Source of the DNA: Domibacillus robiginosus
Lineage (GTDB): Bacteria; Bacillota; Bacilli; Bacillales; Domibacillaceae
Direction of reading: 5' to 3'
Length of the DNA: 64,000 bases
NCBI RefSeq assembly: GCF_000966195.1
Contig: NZ_LAHL01000013.1
Span: 124,001 to 188,000, forward strand
Shown here: positions 32,122 through 39,820 of the stretch, one piece after another
Layout: each line of letters begins with the position of its first letter
Position numbering within the stretch: position 1 is the stretch's first letter
Translations under genes and position numbers: made by a program
Notes under the pieces: generated by a model
The model's database searches: none
What the model was told of the DNA's origin: nothing
The model's input: the letters and a program-made list of their open reading frames with translations, nothing else

Positions 32122-32895
32122 TTGGACGAGTCCGTTATGATCATGCTTTTCTTTTTTGGCTTTTTAGCCGCCTTTATCGATGCAGTCGTCGGAGGCGGCG
32201 GCTTGATTTCGATTCCCGCTTTGCTCGCGGCAGGGCTTCCACCGGCCACAGCAGTCGCCACGAATAAACTGGCCAGCACAATGGGGGCGCTCACAAGCAC
32301 AATTGCATTTGTGCGGGCAGGAAAAGTGGATTTCCGGCTCGCAGGCCGGTTGTTTCCACTTGCGTTTATCGGCTCCATTTTCGGGGCGCTAACCGTTCAG
32401 CATGTTTCACCAGATTTGTTGAAGCCGCTCATTCTTATTCTGCTGACTGTGGTAGCGATTTATACAGTTTTCAAAAAGGACTGGGGCAGCGTTTCCACTT
32501 ATCAAAAAGGAAGCGGAAAAAGAGCGATTCTGTTTGCGTCAGCAATTTTGGTGATCGGTTTTTACGATGGCTTTCTTGGCGCCGGCACCGGTTCTTTTAT
32601 GCTGTTTGCTTTTTTGCTGCTTGGTTTTGACTTTATGCAGTCTGCCGGCAATGCGAAGCTTTTGAACTTCGGCAGCAACATTGCGGCTCTCCTGCTTTTC
32701 CTGCTGACCGACATGGTATATGTCGGTCACGGCCTTGTAATGGGCGGTGGCATGGTCCTCGGCGCATTGGCCGGATCAAAATTTGCGATTCAAAAAGGTA
32801 CCTCGTACGTAAGGCTTTTGTTTATTATTGTGACCGTCTCCTTAATCGGTAAAAACGTGTATGACTTTTGGTGCAATCATCTTCTATTAGATTGA
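32122..32895 (+). CDS. TSUP (TauE/SafE) family sulfite or organosulfonate exporter
   Basis: 257-residue membrane protein with about eight helices. FGFLAAFIDAVVGGGGLISIP near the N-terminus and its repeat FYDGFLGAGTGSFMLFAF in the second half are the duplicated TSUP motif; ATNKLASTMGALTST and NAKLLNFGSNIAALLLF follow each. Substrate unknown; sulfite, sulfonates or sulfoacetate are typical. TTG start at 32122 with AGGAG 9 nt upstream. Divergent from the TrmB-like regulator. Confidence 0.85.
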   Translation: MDESVMIMLFFFGFLAAFIDAVVGGGGLISIPALLAAGLPPATAVATNKLASTMGALTSTIAFVRAGKVDFRLAGRLFPLAFIGSIFGALTVQHVSPDLLKPLILILLTVVAIYTVFKKDWGSVSTYQKGSGKRAILFASAILVIGFYDGFLGAGTGSFMLFAFLLLGFDFMQSAGNAKLLNFGSNIAALLLFLLTDMVYVGHGLVMGGGMVLGALAGSKFAIQKGTSYVRLLFIIVTVSLIGKNVYDFWCNHLLLD

Positions 32896-33022
32896 ACTGA
32901 AAAAGTACCCTCGCTTCCATTTCGTCAAGAGCGCAGCACCAGAAATAAACGGTGGGGTGAATGATAGTTTTACAAGGCAAACGTTTTTAGTTTCGTCTTT
33001 TTTGGTATAGTTTGTATTATAA

Positions 33023-33202
33023 ATACTAAATGTTGTTTTGCAGGAACGGACTGTAAAAGGCATTATTGCATACCGTTATATTTTCCTGGCCGTTATGGAG
33101 CTAGGTTACTTTCAAGAGGAAAAGCTTGTAATAAAACTTATTTCACTTGATGATGTAGTAACAGAAGGGTTCGAAGCGTTGATGAAGGAAAAAAACAGTT
33201 GA
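33023..33202 (+). pseudogene. decayed C-terminal fragment of a butanediol/zinc alcohol dehydrogenase
   Basis: In this 420-bp gene-free stretch a frame reads QERTVKGIIAYRYIFLAV, then MELGYFQEEKLVIKL and ISLDDVVTEGFEALMKEKNS before a stop. This strongly resembles the last 55-60 residues of (R,R)-butanediol dehydrogenase-type MDR enzymes (AYR.IF.AV..L...GYF....LV...I.LDD...GFEAL...K). Residues are missing before GYF, and the usual final VKILV is found only after shifting frame. No start or N-terminal part is present. I see nothing clear in 32896-33020. Confidence 0.6.
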
Positions 33203-33240
33203 AATTTTAGTTAAATTGCATTCTGAATCTTAAACAAAAG

Positions 33241-33271
33241 TAAGCACATCCGCCACGGATGTGCTTTTTTT
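33241..33271 (+). terminator. intrinsic terminator after the dehydrogenase fragment
   Basis: AGCACATCCG-CCA-CGGATGTGCT followed by seven T. It probably once ended the lost dehydrogenase gene and still insulates the next promoter. Confidence 0.85.
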
Positions 33272-33297
33272 GTTTAGAACTGCTGTAAAGTGGAATA
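33272..33297 (+). promoter_or_regulatory. SigB-like promoter
   Basis: GTTTAG (33272-33277), 14 bp, GGAATA (33292-33297). The -35 matches SigB consensus at 5/6; the -10 is weaker. It lies 26 bp before a YdaG-like general stress gene, which is SigB-controlled in B. subtilis. Confidence 0.5.
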
Positions 33298-33322
33298 GTA
33301 CTTTACATAAGGAGTGATAAAA

Positions 33323-33739
33323 ATGAGTTCATTAAAAGATCAAATTGTATCCATTATCGACAACAACCTTGTGGGGACGATGGCTACTATTCATGATAAC
33401 AAGCCACGTTCACGCTATATGACTTTTTTTAATGACAATTTAACGCTGTATACAGCAACAAGCAAAGACACCCATAAAACAGAAGATGTAGAGCAAAATC
33501 CGTATACACATATCTTACTTGGCTATAATGGCGAAGGGATCGGCGATGAGTATGTGGAAATTGAAGGAAAAGTGCAAGAATCCGATGACGAAAGCTTAAA
33601 ACAAAAAGTATGGAACGAACATTTAGAATCGTGGTTTGATGGACCGGAAGATCCAAAATTATTGATTTTGAAGATCACACCCGAGCAAATCCGTTTAATG
33701 AACAAAAAAGGACAGCCTCCACAAACATTGGAGCTGTGA
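33323..33739 (+). CDS. pyridoxamine 5'-phosphate oxidase-like general stress protein (YdaG-like)
   Basis: 138-residue split-barrel flavin-binding protein of the general stress protein 26 type. VGTMATIHDNKPRSRYMTFF is the FMN-fold start; HILLGYNGEGIGDEYVEIEGK and LLILKITPEQIRLM follow, as in YdaG (140 residues). It likely binds FMN or F420-like cofactors, but the reaction is unknown. The ATG at 33323 has AAGGAG 7 nt upstream. The SigB-like promoter fits a general-stress role. Confidence 0.8.
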   Translation: MSSLKDQIVSIIDNNLVGTMATIHDNKPRSRYMTFFNDNLTLYTATSKDTHKTEDVEQNPYTHILLGYNGEGIGDEYVEIEGKVQESDDESLKQKVWNEHLESWFDGPEDPKLLILKITPEQIRLMNKKGQPPQTLEL

Positions 33740-33748
33740 CCCAAACCC

Positions 33749-33784
33749 AAAAGCACCGCCTTCTAAAAAGGCGGTGCTTTTTAT
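33749..33784. terminator. bidirectional terminator after ydaG-like and ABC exporter genes
   Basis: AAGCACCGCCTT-CTAA-AAGGCGGTGCTT with A and T runs on both sides. Confidence 0.9.
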
Positions 33785-35511
33785 TGAGCAGCTGCTACTT
33801 CTTCGTACGAACCGATAGCCTCAATACAGCCATTTTTCAGCCGGATTACCTGGTCAGCGCGGCGGATTGTATTTAGCCGGTGGGCAATGACAAAGCTGGT
33901 CCGGCCCTTCATCAGCCGGCCCAGTGCTTCTTGAATGTGCAGCTCTGTAATAGTATCGATACTGCTGGTAGCTTCATCTAAAATGAGCAGAACCGGATCG
34001 GCCAAAATCGCCCGGGCGATGGCCAGAAGCTGACGCTGTCCCTGGCTGATTCCTGATCCATCCTGCCGCAGCATAGACTGATATCCCTCTGGCATTCTTT
34101 CAATGAATGAATGGGCATTTGCCTGTCTGGCAGCTTCTATTACTTCTTCGTCTGTCGCATCCAGTCTACCGTAGCGGATATTTTCCATGACGGTTTCCTC
34201 AAACAGGACCGTATCCTGCAGTACAAACCCCATTTGACTGCGAAGCGCGTTTCCACTTATCTCCCGGCTGTTTATACCGTCAAATAAAATACGGCCCTCA
34301 TTTGGCTCATAAAACCGGGCAAGCAGGTTCATGATGGTGGTTTTACCGGACCCGGTTGGCCCGATCAAGGCAATCATGTCTCCTGGTGAAGCATGAAACG
34401 AAACATTGGATAGTATTTTTTTATCCGTATCATAGGAAAATGATACATTGTCAAAGGTGACTTCTCCCGCCAGAGGCGGAATCTTTCCTTCTCCTCTGTC
34501 TACAGCTTCATCCGTATCCATAATATCAAACACCCGCTCCGCACCGGCGACCGCTGACAGCATCGTATTGTATTGATTGGCAAGATCATTAAGCGGACGC
34601 GTAAACTGGCGGGCATATTCAGTAAAAATAACAATGGTTCCGACCGTCGCCTGCCCATTCAGTGCCAAAATACCTCCGACAAGCGCAATGACTGCAAAAC
34701 CGGTGTTATTTAATACATTCATTAATTTTGGAATAAAGCCAGAGTACGCCTGTGCCATATAGCCCGCTTCACGCAGCCGTTCATTTTTTTCCATAAACTC
34801 ATGAATCATTTCTTCTTCCCGTGAAAACATTTTAACAATATGCCGGCTTGAAATAGCTTCTTCAATAAATCCATTTAAATCACCGAGATGGCGCTGCTGC
34901 TCTTTAAATTTCGGTCCCGTCCGGCTGGTGATCCATTTCATTCCATAAAACATTAGCGGAATAATAAGCAGGGTAACAGCAGTCAGCAGCGGGCTTAAGT
35001 AAAGCATGACTGCGATAGACCCAGCCAGTGTTAAAAGTCCGGATGCTATCTGAATAATCGAGCTGTTTAGTGTACTGCTTATGTTATCAATATCGTTCGT
35101 CACACGACTCATCAGCTCGCCATGGCGGCGTTTATCAAAAAAAGAAATCGGCAGCTTATGAAAATGACGAAACAAATCATCACGAAGCTCATAAACCGTT
35201 TTTTGTGCAATTTCCACCATCCAGTAGTTTTGCAAAAAGCTGACCGCCGAATAGCCGATATACACGAGCGCCAAACCGGCGAGCAGCCCAATCAGCCCAC
35301 GCTCATCTCCTGATGCAATATAATCATCAATGGCCTTTCCAGTTAAAAAAGGGCCGGCAAGAGCAAGTAGAGAGCTGAGCGCCACCATTACCATTGTCAG
35401 CAGCAGCTTTCCTTTTCGCTTCAACAGATAATGGCCGATCCGCTTTAGTGTGAGAGACATGTTGCCAATTTGCGGCTTTACGTCTCCATTATTATGACCC
35501 GGATGCTTCAT
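33781..35511 (-). CDS. heterodimeric ABC exporter, catalytic half-transporter
   Basis: 576-residue half-ABC exporter: six membrane helices (about 35-325) then an ATPase domain with Walker A GPTGSGKTT, Q-loop GFVLQD, signature ISQGQRQLLAI (a variant of LSGGQ), Walker B VLLILDEATSS with the catalytic Glu, and His switch IAHRLNT. The catalytic Glu is intact here but replaced in the partner, as in heterodimeric drug or lipid exporters. The start is the ATG at 35511 with GAGGAGGTGG upstream, 20 bp inside the end of the partner gene. It resembles the YfiB/YfiC and YheH/YheI pairs. Substrate unknown. Confidence 0.88.
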   Translation of the reverse strand: MKHPGHNNGDVKPQIGNMSLTLKRIGHYLLKRKGKLLLTMVMVALSSLLALAGPFLTGKAIDDYIASGDERGLIGLLAGLALVYIGYSAVSFLQNYWMVEIAQKTVYELRDDLFRHFHKLPISFFDKRRHGELMSRVTNDIDNISSTLNSSIIQIASGLLTLAGSIAVMLYLSPLLTAVTLLIIPLMFYGMKWITSRTGPKFKEQQRHLGDLNGFIEEAISSRHIVKMFSREEEMIHEFMEKNERLREAGYMAQAYSGFIPKLMNVLNNTGFAVIALVGGILALNGQATVGTIVIFTEYARQFTRPLNDLANQYNTMLSAVAGAERVFDIMDTDEAVDRGEGKIPPLAGEVTFDNVSFSYDTDKKILSNVSFHASPGDMIALIGPTGSGKTTIMNLLARFYEPNEGRILFDGINSREISGNALRSQMGFVLQDTVLFEETVMENIRYGRLDATDEEVIEAARQANAHSFIERMPEGYQSMLRQDGSGISQGQRQLLAIARAILADPVLLILDEATSSIDTITELHIQEALGRLMKGRTSFVIAHRLNTIRRADQVIRLKNGCIEAIGSYEEVAAAQ

Positions 35512-37222
35512 GAATACCACCTCCTCTGCCCTGTGACTCCAGCAGGCGTCTGTATAAGCTGTTTTTACGTGCCAGTTCCCGGTGGGTACCGGAAGCAGCA
35601 ATTTGGCCGTCTTCAATCATAAAAATGCAATCCGCCTGTTCGGCGGTCGACACTTTTTGCGTGACAATCAGCACCGTGCAGTTTTGCGAAGTAATCGCGT
35701 TGATTAGCGCTGCTTCCGTTTTTACATCCAGTGCACTCGTACTGTCATCCAGCAGTAAAATATCCGGCTGGCGGACCAGGGCCCGGGCAATGGACAAGCG
35801 CTGCTTCTGCCCGCCTGACAGTGTGACACCCTTTTGGCCAATAACAGTGTTGTACCCGTCTGGCAGTGAAAGGACTGTATCATGTATTTGGGCTTTTTGT
35901 GCGGCTTCGACTACCTCTTCATCAGTAGCATCCTTTTTTCCCCAGCGGATATTGTCAATAATTGATCCTGTAAACAAATGGGACTCCTGCGGCACAAAGC
36001 CAATTTGACGCCGGAGCTGCCTGACATCCATTTGGCTCACATCCCGCCCGCCAATGGCCACGCGGCCTTCTGAGGGCTCGTACAAGCGCGGAATCAAGGA
36101 AAGCAGCGCTGATTTCCCCGAGCCCGTTTCTCCTAAAATAGCGGCTATACTGCCGCGCTCAACTCGCATTGAAAGCGAATGGAGTACAGGTGTTTTACCG
36201 CCTGGATATGTGAAAGTGACGTTTTCTAAGAAAAGATCCCCTTCTGCCGGATAGGACTCTGTTACAGCCGGGAGCTGCTCCTGATCCACTGCGAGCACTT
36301 CGTTTATGCGAACAGCCGATGCCTTTCCGCGCGCAAAAGCAAGTGTAATAAATGTGAATATGGATAATGAAATAATAATCCGAGCCGCGTAGTTAATGAC
36401 CGCGACAATTTCACCGGTGGTAGCCGTGCCATTTTGCATCTCCATAAAGCCAAGCCATAAAATAAAAAGAAGACCGCCATTCATAACAAGCATTAAAATG
36501 GGCACAATGCTTTCAAATGTGCGGATGACGCCAATTGTATCTTCCATTAGCGCCTTGCCGGCCCGCTCAAACCGGGATGTTTCGTACCGGCTGCGGACAA
36601 ATGCCCTGATCAGCCGGATGCCCGTTAGGTTTTCGCGCATGACACTGTTTACTTTATCAAGCTTGATCTGTACACGGCGGAACATTCCTGCACCCCTGCG
36701 CATCATAAACAGCATAAAAAAGGTCATGAACGGCACCGTTACAAGCAGTACAAGCGCTAATTTAAAATGAACGAACAGTGCCATTGCTGTACCAAAAATG
36801 ATCATAAGCGGTGCACGCAGCATAATGCGCAGACTCATAAACACGGCATTTTGCAGCTGGGTTACATCGTTTGTCATTCGCGTAATTAAAGTAGATGTGT
36901 CAAAGTGGCCATATTGGCCAAATGAAAAAGACTGCACTTTTTCAATTAATTTTTTCCGGATGTCAAATCCATAATTTTGACCAATCCGGGCGGCAATAAA
37001 TGAATTGGTAATGCCGGCTGCAAAGGAAAACAGTGATAGACCGATCATAATGCTGCCCCAAAACAAAATCGAATTCACTTCTCCTGCCACAATACCGTCA
37101 TCGATCATTTTCGCCATTAAAATTGGCAGCACAAGCTCAACTGCGAGCTCAAGCAGCATTAATCCCCAGGCAGCGGCCATTCTCAGACGATACGGCACTA
37201 ACAAAGCCCAAACATGATTCAT
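35492..37222 (-). CDS. heterodimeric ABC exporter, degenerate-site half-transporter
   Basis: 576-residue half-ABC exporter: six membrane helices (about 15-300), Walker A GETGSGKSA, Q-loop FVPQES, signature LSGGQKQRLSIARAL, Walker B ILLLDDSTSALD with Asp replacing the catalytic Glu, and a switch region VTQKVSTAEQ with Gln replacing His. These changes mark the degenerate ATP site of a heterodimer. The start at ATG 37222 is set by AAGGA 6 nt upstream. First gene of the pair. Confidence 0.87.
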   Translation of the reverse strand: MNHVWALLVPYRLRMAAAWGLMLLELAVELVLPILMAKMIDDGIVAGEVNSILFWGSIMIGLSLFSFAAGITNSFIAARIGQNYGFDIRKKLIEKVQSFSFGQYGHFDTSTLITRMTNDVTQLQNAVFMSLRIMLRAPLMIIFGTAMALFVHFKLALVLLVTVPFMTFFMLFMMRRGAGMFRRVQIKLDKVNSVMRENLTGIRLIRAFVRSRYETSRFERAGKALMEDTIGVIRTFESIVPILMLVMNGGLLFILWLGFMEMQNGTATTGEIVAVINYAARIIISLSIFTFITLAFARGKASAVRINEVLAVDQEQLPAVTESYPAEGDLFLENVTFTYPGGKTPVLHSLSMRVERGSIAAILGETGSGKSALLSLIPRLYEPSEGRVAIGGRDVSQMDVRQLRRQIGFVPQESHLFTGSIIDNIRWGKKDATDEEVVEAAQKAQIHDTVLSLPDGYNTVIGQKGVTLSGGQKQRLSIARALVRQPDILLLDDSTSALDVKTEAALINAITSQNCTVLIVTQKVSTAEQADCIFMIEDGQIAASGTHRELARKNSLYRRLLESQGRGGGIHEASGS

Positions 37223-37269
37223 CCCCATTCCTTCTTCCAATTCTTTGTTTCCTTTAGTGTAGCAAACAT

Positions 37270-37297
37270 AAAAAAAAATCGCTCCTTTCAAGGAGCA
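37270..37297 (-). terminator. intrinsic terminator upstream of the ABC exporter genes
   Basis: GCTCCTT-GA-AAGGAGC with a run of nine T on the minus strand. Second of two tandem terminators after the coat gene, about 50 nt before the exporter start. Confidence 0.75.
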
Positions 37298-37320
37298 TCC
37301 GTTGTGCTTGTCCGGCTAAT

Positions 37321-37361
37321 GAAAAAAGAAACCTCCAGCCCGTTTAATGAACAGCCGGAGA
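37321..37361 (-). terminator. terminator of the CotY/Z-like gene
   Basis: Minus strand TCTCCGGCT / GGCTGGAGG hairpin followed by TTTCTTTTTTC. Confidence 0.7.
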
Positions 37362-37394
37362 AACTCTTTACCGTTTCGGTTCAATAAAGTTTTT

Positions 37395-37790
37395 TTAAAT
37401 CATCAGTTCCATGTCCAAACATTGAATCGCGCTGATTCCTTCAATGCAGACGGTTACGCATAAATCAGTTCGCTCTAAAAAAGAAAGTTGGTGAAAGCAA
37501 ACAGCTGTACCGCAGCTCACGTCCAATGGCTGGAGCAGCGAAAGAGTCACCGTTTTTCGCTTTTCATCTAGATGTTCAATACGGAAGTAATTTGTTGTAA
37601 ACGGACGATCATCCTTCGATCCGACAGCTTCAAAGTACTCATCCCCTGTTTTCAGCATAATCGGAATAGTATCCGCATCAAATATTTTCGCCAGCAAGCT
37701 GCTGCAAATGTCTGTCTTCATTCCTTTTAATTGATCCTGCTGTTCTTTCAATATTTTAAGAAAAAAGCCAAGCCCCCTTCTACAGGTCAT
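37395..37790 (-). CDS. CotY/CotZ/ExsY-like spore coat or exosporium protein
   Basis: 131-residue Cys-containing protein with the CotY/CotZ pattern: DTIPIMLKTGDEYFEAVGS, TNYFRIEHLD, TVTLSLLQPLDVS, and a C-terminal TVCIEGISAIQCLDMELM resembling the LSCFCAIQCL stretch of CotZ. It is shorter than B. subtilis CotZ (148) and has fewer Cys, especially at the N-terminus. Such proteins form the Cys-linked crust or exosporium basal layer of spores. GGAGGAGAGGG precedes the ATG. A small frame ends in an ATGA overlap with this start. Confidence 0.72.
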   Translation of the reverse strand: MTCRRGLGFFLKILKEQQDQLKGMKTDICSSLLAKIFDADTIPIMLKTGDEYFEAVGSKDDRPFTTNYFRIEHLDEKRKTVTLSLLQPLDVSCGTAVCFHQLSFLERTDLCVTVCIEGISAIQCLDMELMI

Positions 37791-37939
37791 TCCCTCTCCT
37801 CCTCCAGCCCCTTTATATATAGCTTATTTCTTTTTTGATAAGAGGTGAAAGCCCATTTTTTATCCTGGCTAATTTTTGTAAACAACCGCCGGTTAAGTCG
37901 AATCTTTACCTGTTGCATCATCCACCCGTCGGCCCACAT
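37787..37939 (-). CDS. possible small protein (50 residues) upstream of the coat gene
   Basis: A frame ending at a TGA that overlaps the coat-gene ATG by 3 bases reads MWADGWMMQQVKIRLN, RRLFTKISQDKKW and AFTSYQKRNKLYIKGLEEERE. The frame stays open upstream to about 38017 (including KISGTSQNVYAHFY) without a good start codon, so either the start is non-standard or the gene is broken. The stop-start overlap and protein-like composition support coding. No family recognised. Confidence 0.35.
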   Translation of the reverse strand: MWADGWMMQQVKIRLNRRLFTKISQDKKWAFTSYQKRNKLYIKGLEEERE

Positions 37940-38050
37940 GTAAAAATGAGCATATACATTTTGTGAAGTGCCCGATATTTTACTTGGCCGATTGGTTTTT
38001 GCAAACTGTTTGTATCCAAAGCATTAATTTCCGATTTTCCCTTTTTATAA

Positions 38051-38095
38051 ATAAAACAGCCTGCCATCATCGAATAAAACGATGCAGGCAGGCTG
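38051..38095 (-). terminator. terminator of the MFS gene
   Basis: Long stem CAGCCTGCC(TGCATCG) / (CGATGA)TGGCAGGCTG followed by TTTTATTTAT on the minus strand. Confidence 0.75.
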
Positions 38096-38100
38096 AAAGC

Positions 38101-39291
38101 TTATAATTGCGGAAAATGATCCGGGTCTTTTTTGCTTTTTTGTACGAAATAGTAAACGATCACACCAGCCAGCACATAAACCGCACTTGCCGCATAAAGC
38201 ATTTTAAAGCCAAGGCCCGAGGCGGCAATGCCCATAATAAAGGAACCGAAGCCGATCCCAAGATCAAAGAGTGACAGAAACGTAGCAGTCGCCAGCGCTT
38301 TTTTCTCGGGGCGCGCCTTCGATATGGCGATCGTTTGGAATCCGGGAAATAAAGTACCCCAGCCAAGCCCGATCACTCCTGCTGCAACGAGGAAAAGCCC
38401 GGCTCCGCCTGCCTGGCTCAGCAAAAGAAGTCCTGCTGCAAATAAAACAATTGACGGGTATACAATAGCATTCGCCCCGTACCGGTCAAACCAGCGGCCG
38501 GTGAATGGACGTGACAGTACAATCACAATCGCGTACACCACAAAAAAGAACCCGGATACAGCACCAATCTGTAGCTCCTCGGCATAAACCGAAACAAATG
38601 ATAAAATAGCTGAATAAACAACAGCAAAAAATGTGCCGGTTAGAGCAATCGGCAGGGAGGATTTTTCAATTAAATTCCCTGGTGAAAGATCCAGCTTAAA
38701 CCGGCTGGCCGGCTGTCTGCTGTCCACCGTATCCTTTTTCATCGAAAAGCCGATTAACAGCGCAATCAATGCAACGGCAGCGCACACTGTAAAGCCCGCT
38801 TGAATATCCCACTTGTTCATAATCGCAAGGCCGGTGAATGGACCGATAGCCATCGCTAAATTCATGGACATCACATAGTAGCCCATTCCCTCTCCACGGC
38901 GCGAGTTTGGAATAATATCTGCTACAACAGCGCCAGCGGCAGTAGTCGCCATCCCAAAGCCGATACCGTGGAAAAAGCGGAGCACAAGCAGGGCAGCTAA
39001 TCCATTCGTGAATGGATATAAAATAGATGCGATAAAAAAAATAACCAATGAAGCGATCAGCACCTTTTTTTTACCAAAGTGCTCCACCCATTGTCCAGAA
39101 ACGAATCGAATCAAAATGGCTGAAATTAAAAAAACAGTCGTTGCCAGCCCTGCCTCGGTTTCTGAACCCTTCAATTCATGGAGTACATAAACGGGCAATG
39201 TTACAAGCAAAAAATAAAACGTCATAAATAAGAAAAAATTTGTTAATGAAATACCGATAAAACTTTTTGTCCATAGTGCTGGTTTATTCAT
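38101..39291 (-). CDS. MFS transporter
   Basis: 396-residue permease with 12 predicted membrane helices of the drug:proton antiporter or sugar-efflux type. A signature loop after helix 2 reads VEHFGKKKVLIAS, helix 4-5 contains GIGFGMATTAAGAVVADIIPNSRRGEGMGYY (given here only for its GIGFG and PNSRRGEG parts), and the second half has GRWFDRYGANAIVYPS. It overlaps the marR gene before it by 8-11 bp, so it is probably repressed by it. Substrate unknown. Confidence 0.85.
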   Translation of the reverse strand: MNKPALWTKSFIGISLTNFFLFMTFYFLLVTLPVYVLHELKGSETEAGLATTVFLISAILIRFVSGQWVEHFGKKKVLIASLVIFFIASILYPFTNGLAALLVLRFFHGIGFGMATTAAGAVVADIIPNSRRGEGMGYYVMSMNLAMAIGPFTGLAIMNKWDIQAGFTVCAAVALIALLIGFSMKKDTVDSRQPASRFKLDLSPGNLIEKSSLPIALTGTFFAVVYSAILSFVSVYAEELQIGAVSGFFFVVYAIVIVLSRPFTGRWFDRYGANAIVYPSIVLFAAGLLLLSQAGGAGLFLVAAGVIGLGWGTLFPGFQTIAISKARPEKKALATATFLSLFDLGIGFGSFIMGIAASGLGFKMLYAASAVYVLAGVIVYYFVQKSKKDPDHFPQL

Positions 39292-39712
39292 GCAAATCCC
39301 CTTTCAATTTCCCAAGCCAATCGTAAAGTGCCAGTTGTACAAGCGTACGCTGTTCTTCCGGCACCCGCTCAAGCAGACGGTCATTCATTGACAAAACAGC
39401 CTGCTCCCACTCCGGATAGGCCTCACGTGCTTTCTCGGTTAAGTGAATCACTTTTATCCGCTTATCTTCACCCGGCACCTGCCGGATATACCCTTGCTTG
39501 GCAAGGCGCTGGATCGTCCGTGTCATAGGCGGTGCTTCAACGGCAAGATACTCACACAGCGCTGACTGCGGCATTGCTCCTTTTGTTTTCAATACAAATA
39601 AAACCGCCCATTGCGCACTGTAAAGCCCGAACGGCTGCAAGGTTTCATTTACCAGCTTGGTCAGCAAGCGCGACAGCTGATGAATCGTATGAAATAATCC
39701 GTGTGTTTCCAT
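39284..39712 (-). CDS. MarR family transcriptional regulator
   Basis: 142-residue winged-helix repressor. YSAQWAVLFVLKTKG, QSALCEYLAVEAPPMTRTIQ (helix-turn-helix), RLAKQGYIRQVPGEDKR (wing). The ATG at 39712 has GGAGG 6 nt upstream; a TTG further up lies within the ribosome site. A perfect palindrome at 39723-39746 overlaps the ribosome site, so it should repress itself and the overlapping MFS gene. Confidence 0.88.
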   Translation of the reverse strand: METHGLFHTIHQLSRLLTKLVNETLQPFGLYSAQWAVLFVLKTKGAMPQSALCEYLAVEAPPMTRTIQRLAKQGYIRQVPGEDKRIKVIHLTEKAREAYPEWEQAVLSMNDRLLERVPEEQRTLVQLALYDWLGKLKGDLHE

Positions 39713-39722
39713 GCAATCCTCC

Positions 39723-39746
39723 AATTAGTTACTTAGGTAACTAATT
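39723..39746. promoter_or_regulatory. palindromic operator in front of marR-MFS
   Basis: AATTAGTTAC and GTAACTAATT, perfect 10-bp arms with a 4-bp spacer, immediately upstream of the marR start. Typical length and symmetry of a MarR-dimer site. Confidence 0.75.
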
Positions 39747-39782
39747 GTATCATACCTTTTCGGCACACGAAATATATTACAT

Positions 39783-39818
39783 AAAAAAAAGCTGCTTCGG
39801 TGATACCGAAGCAGCTTT
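39783..39818 (-). terminator. terminator of dgkB
   Basis: AAGCTGCTTCGGT-AT-CACCGAAGCAGCTT with an eight-T run on the minus strand. Confidence 0.9.
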
Positions 39819-39820
39819 CA

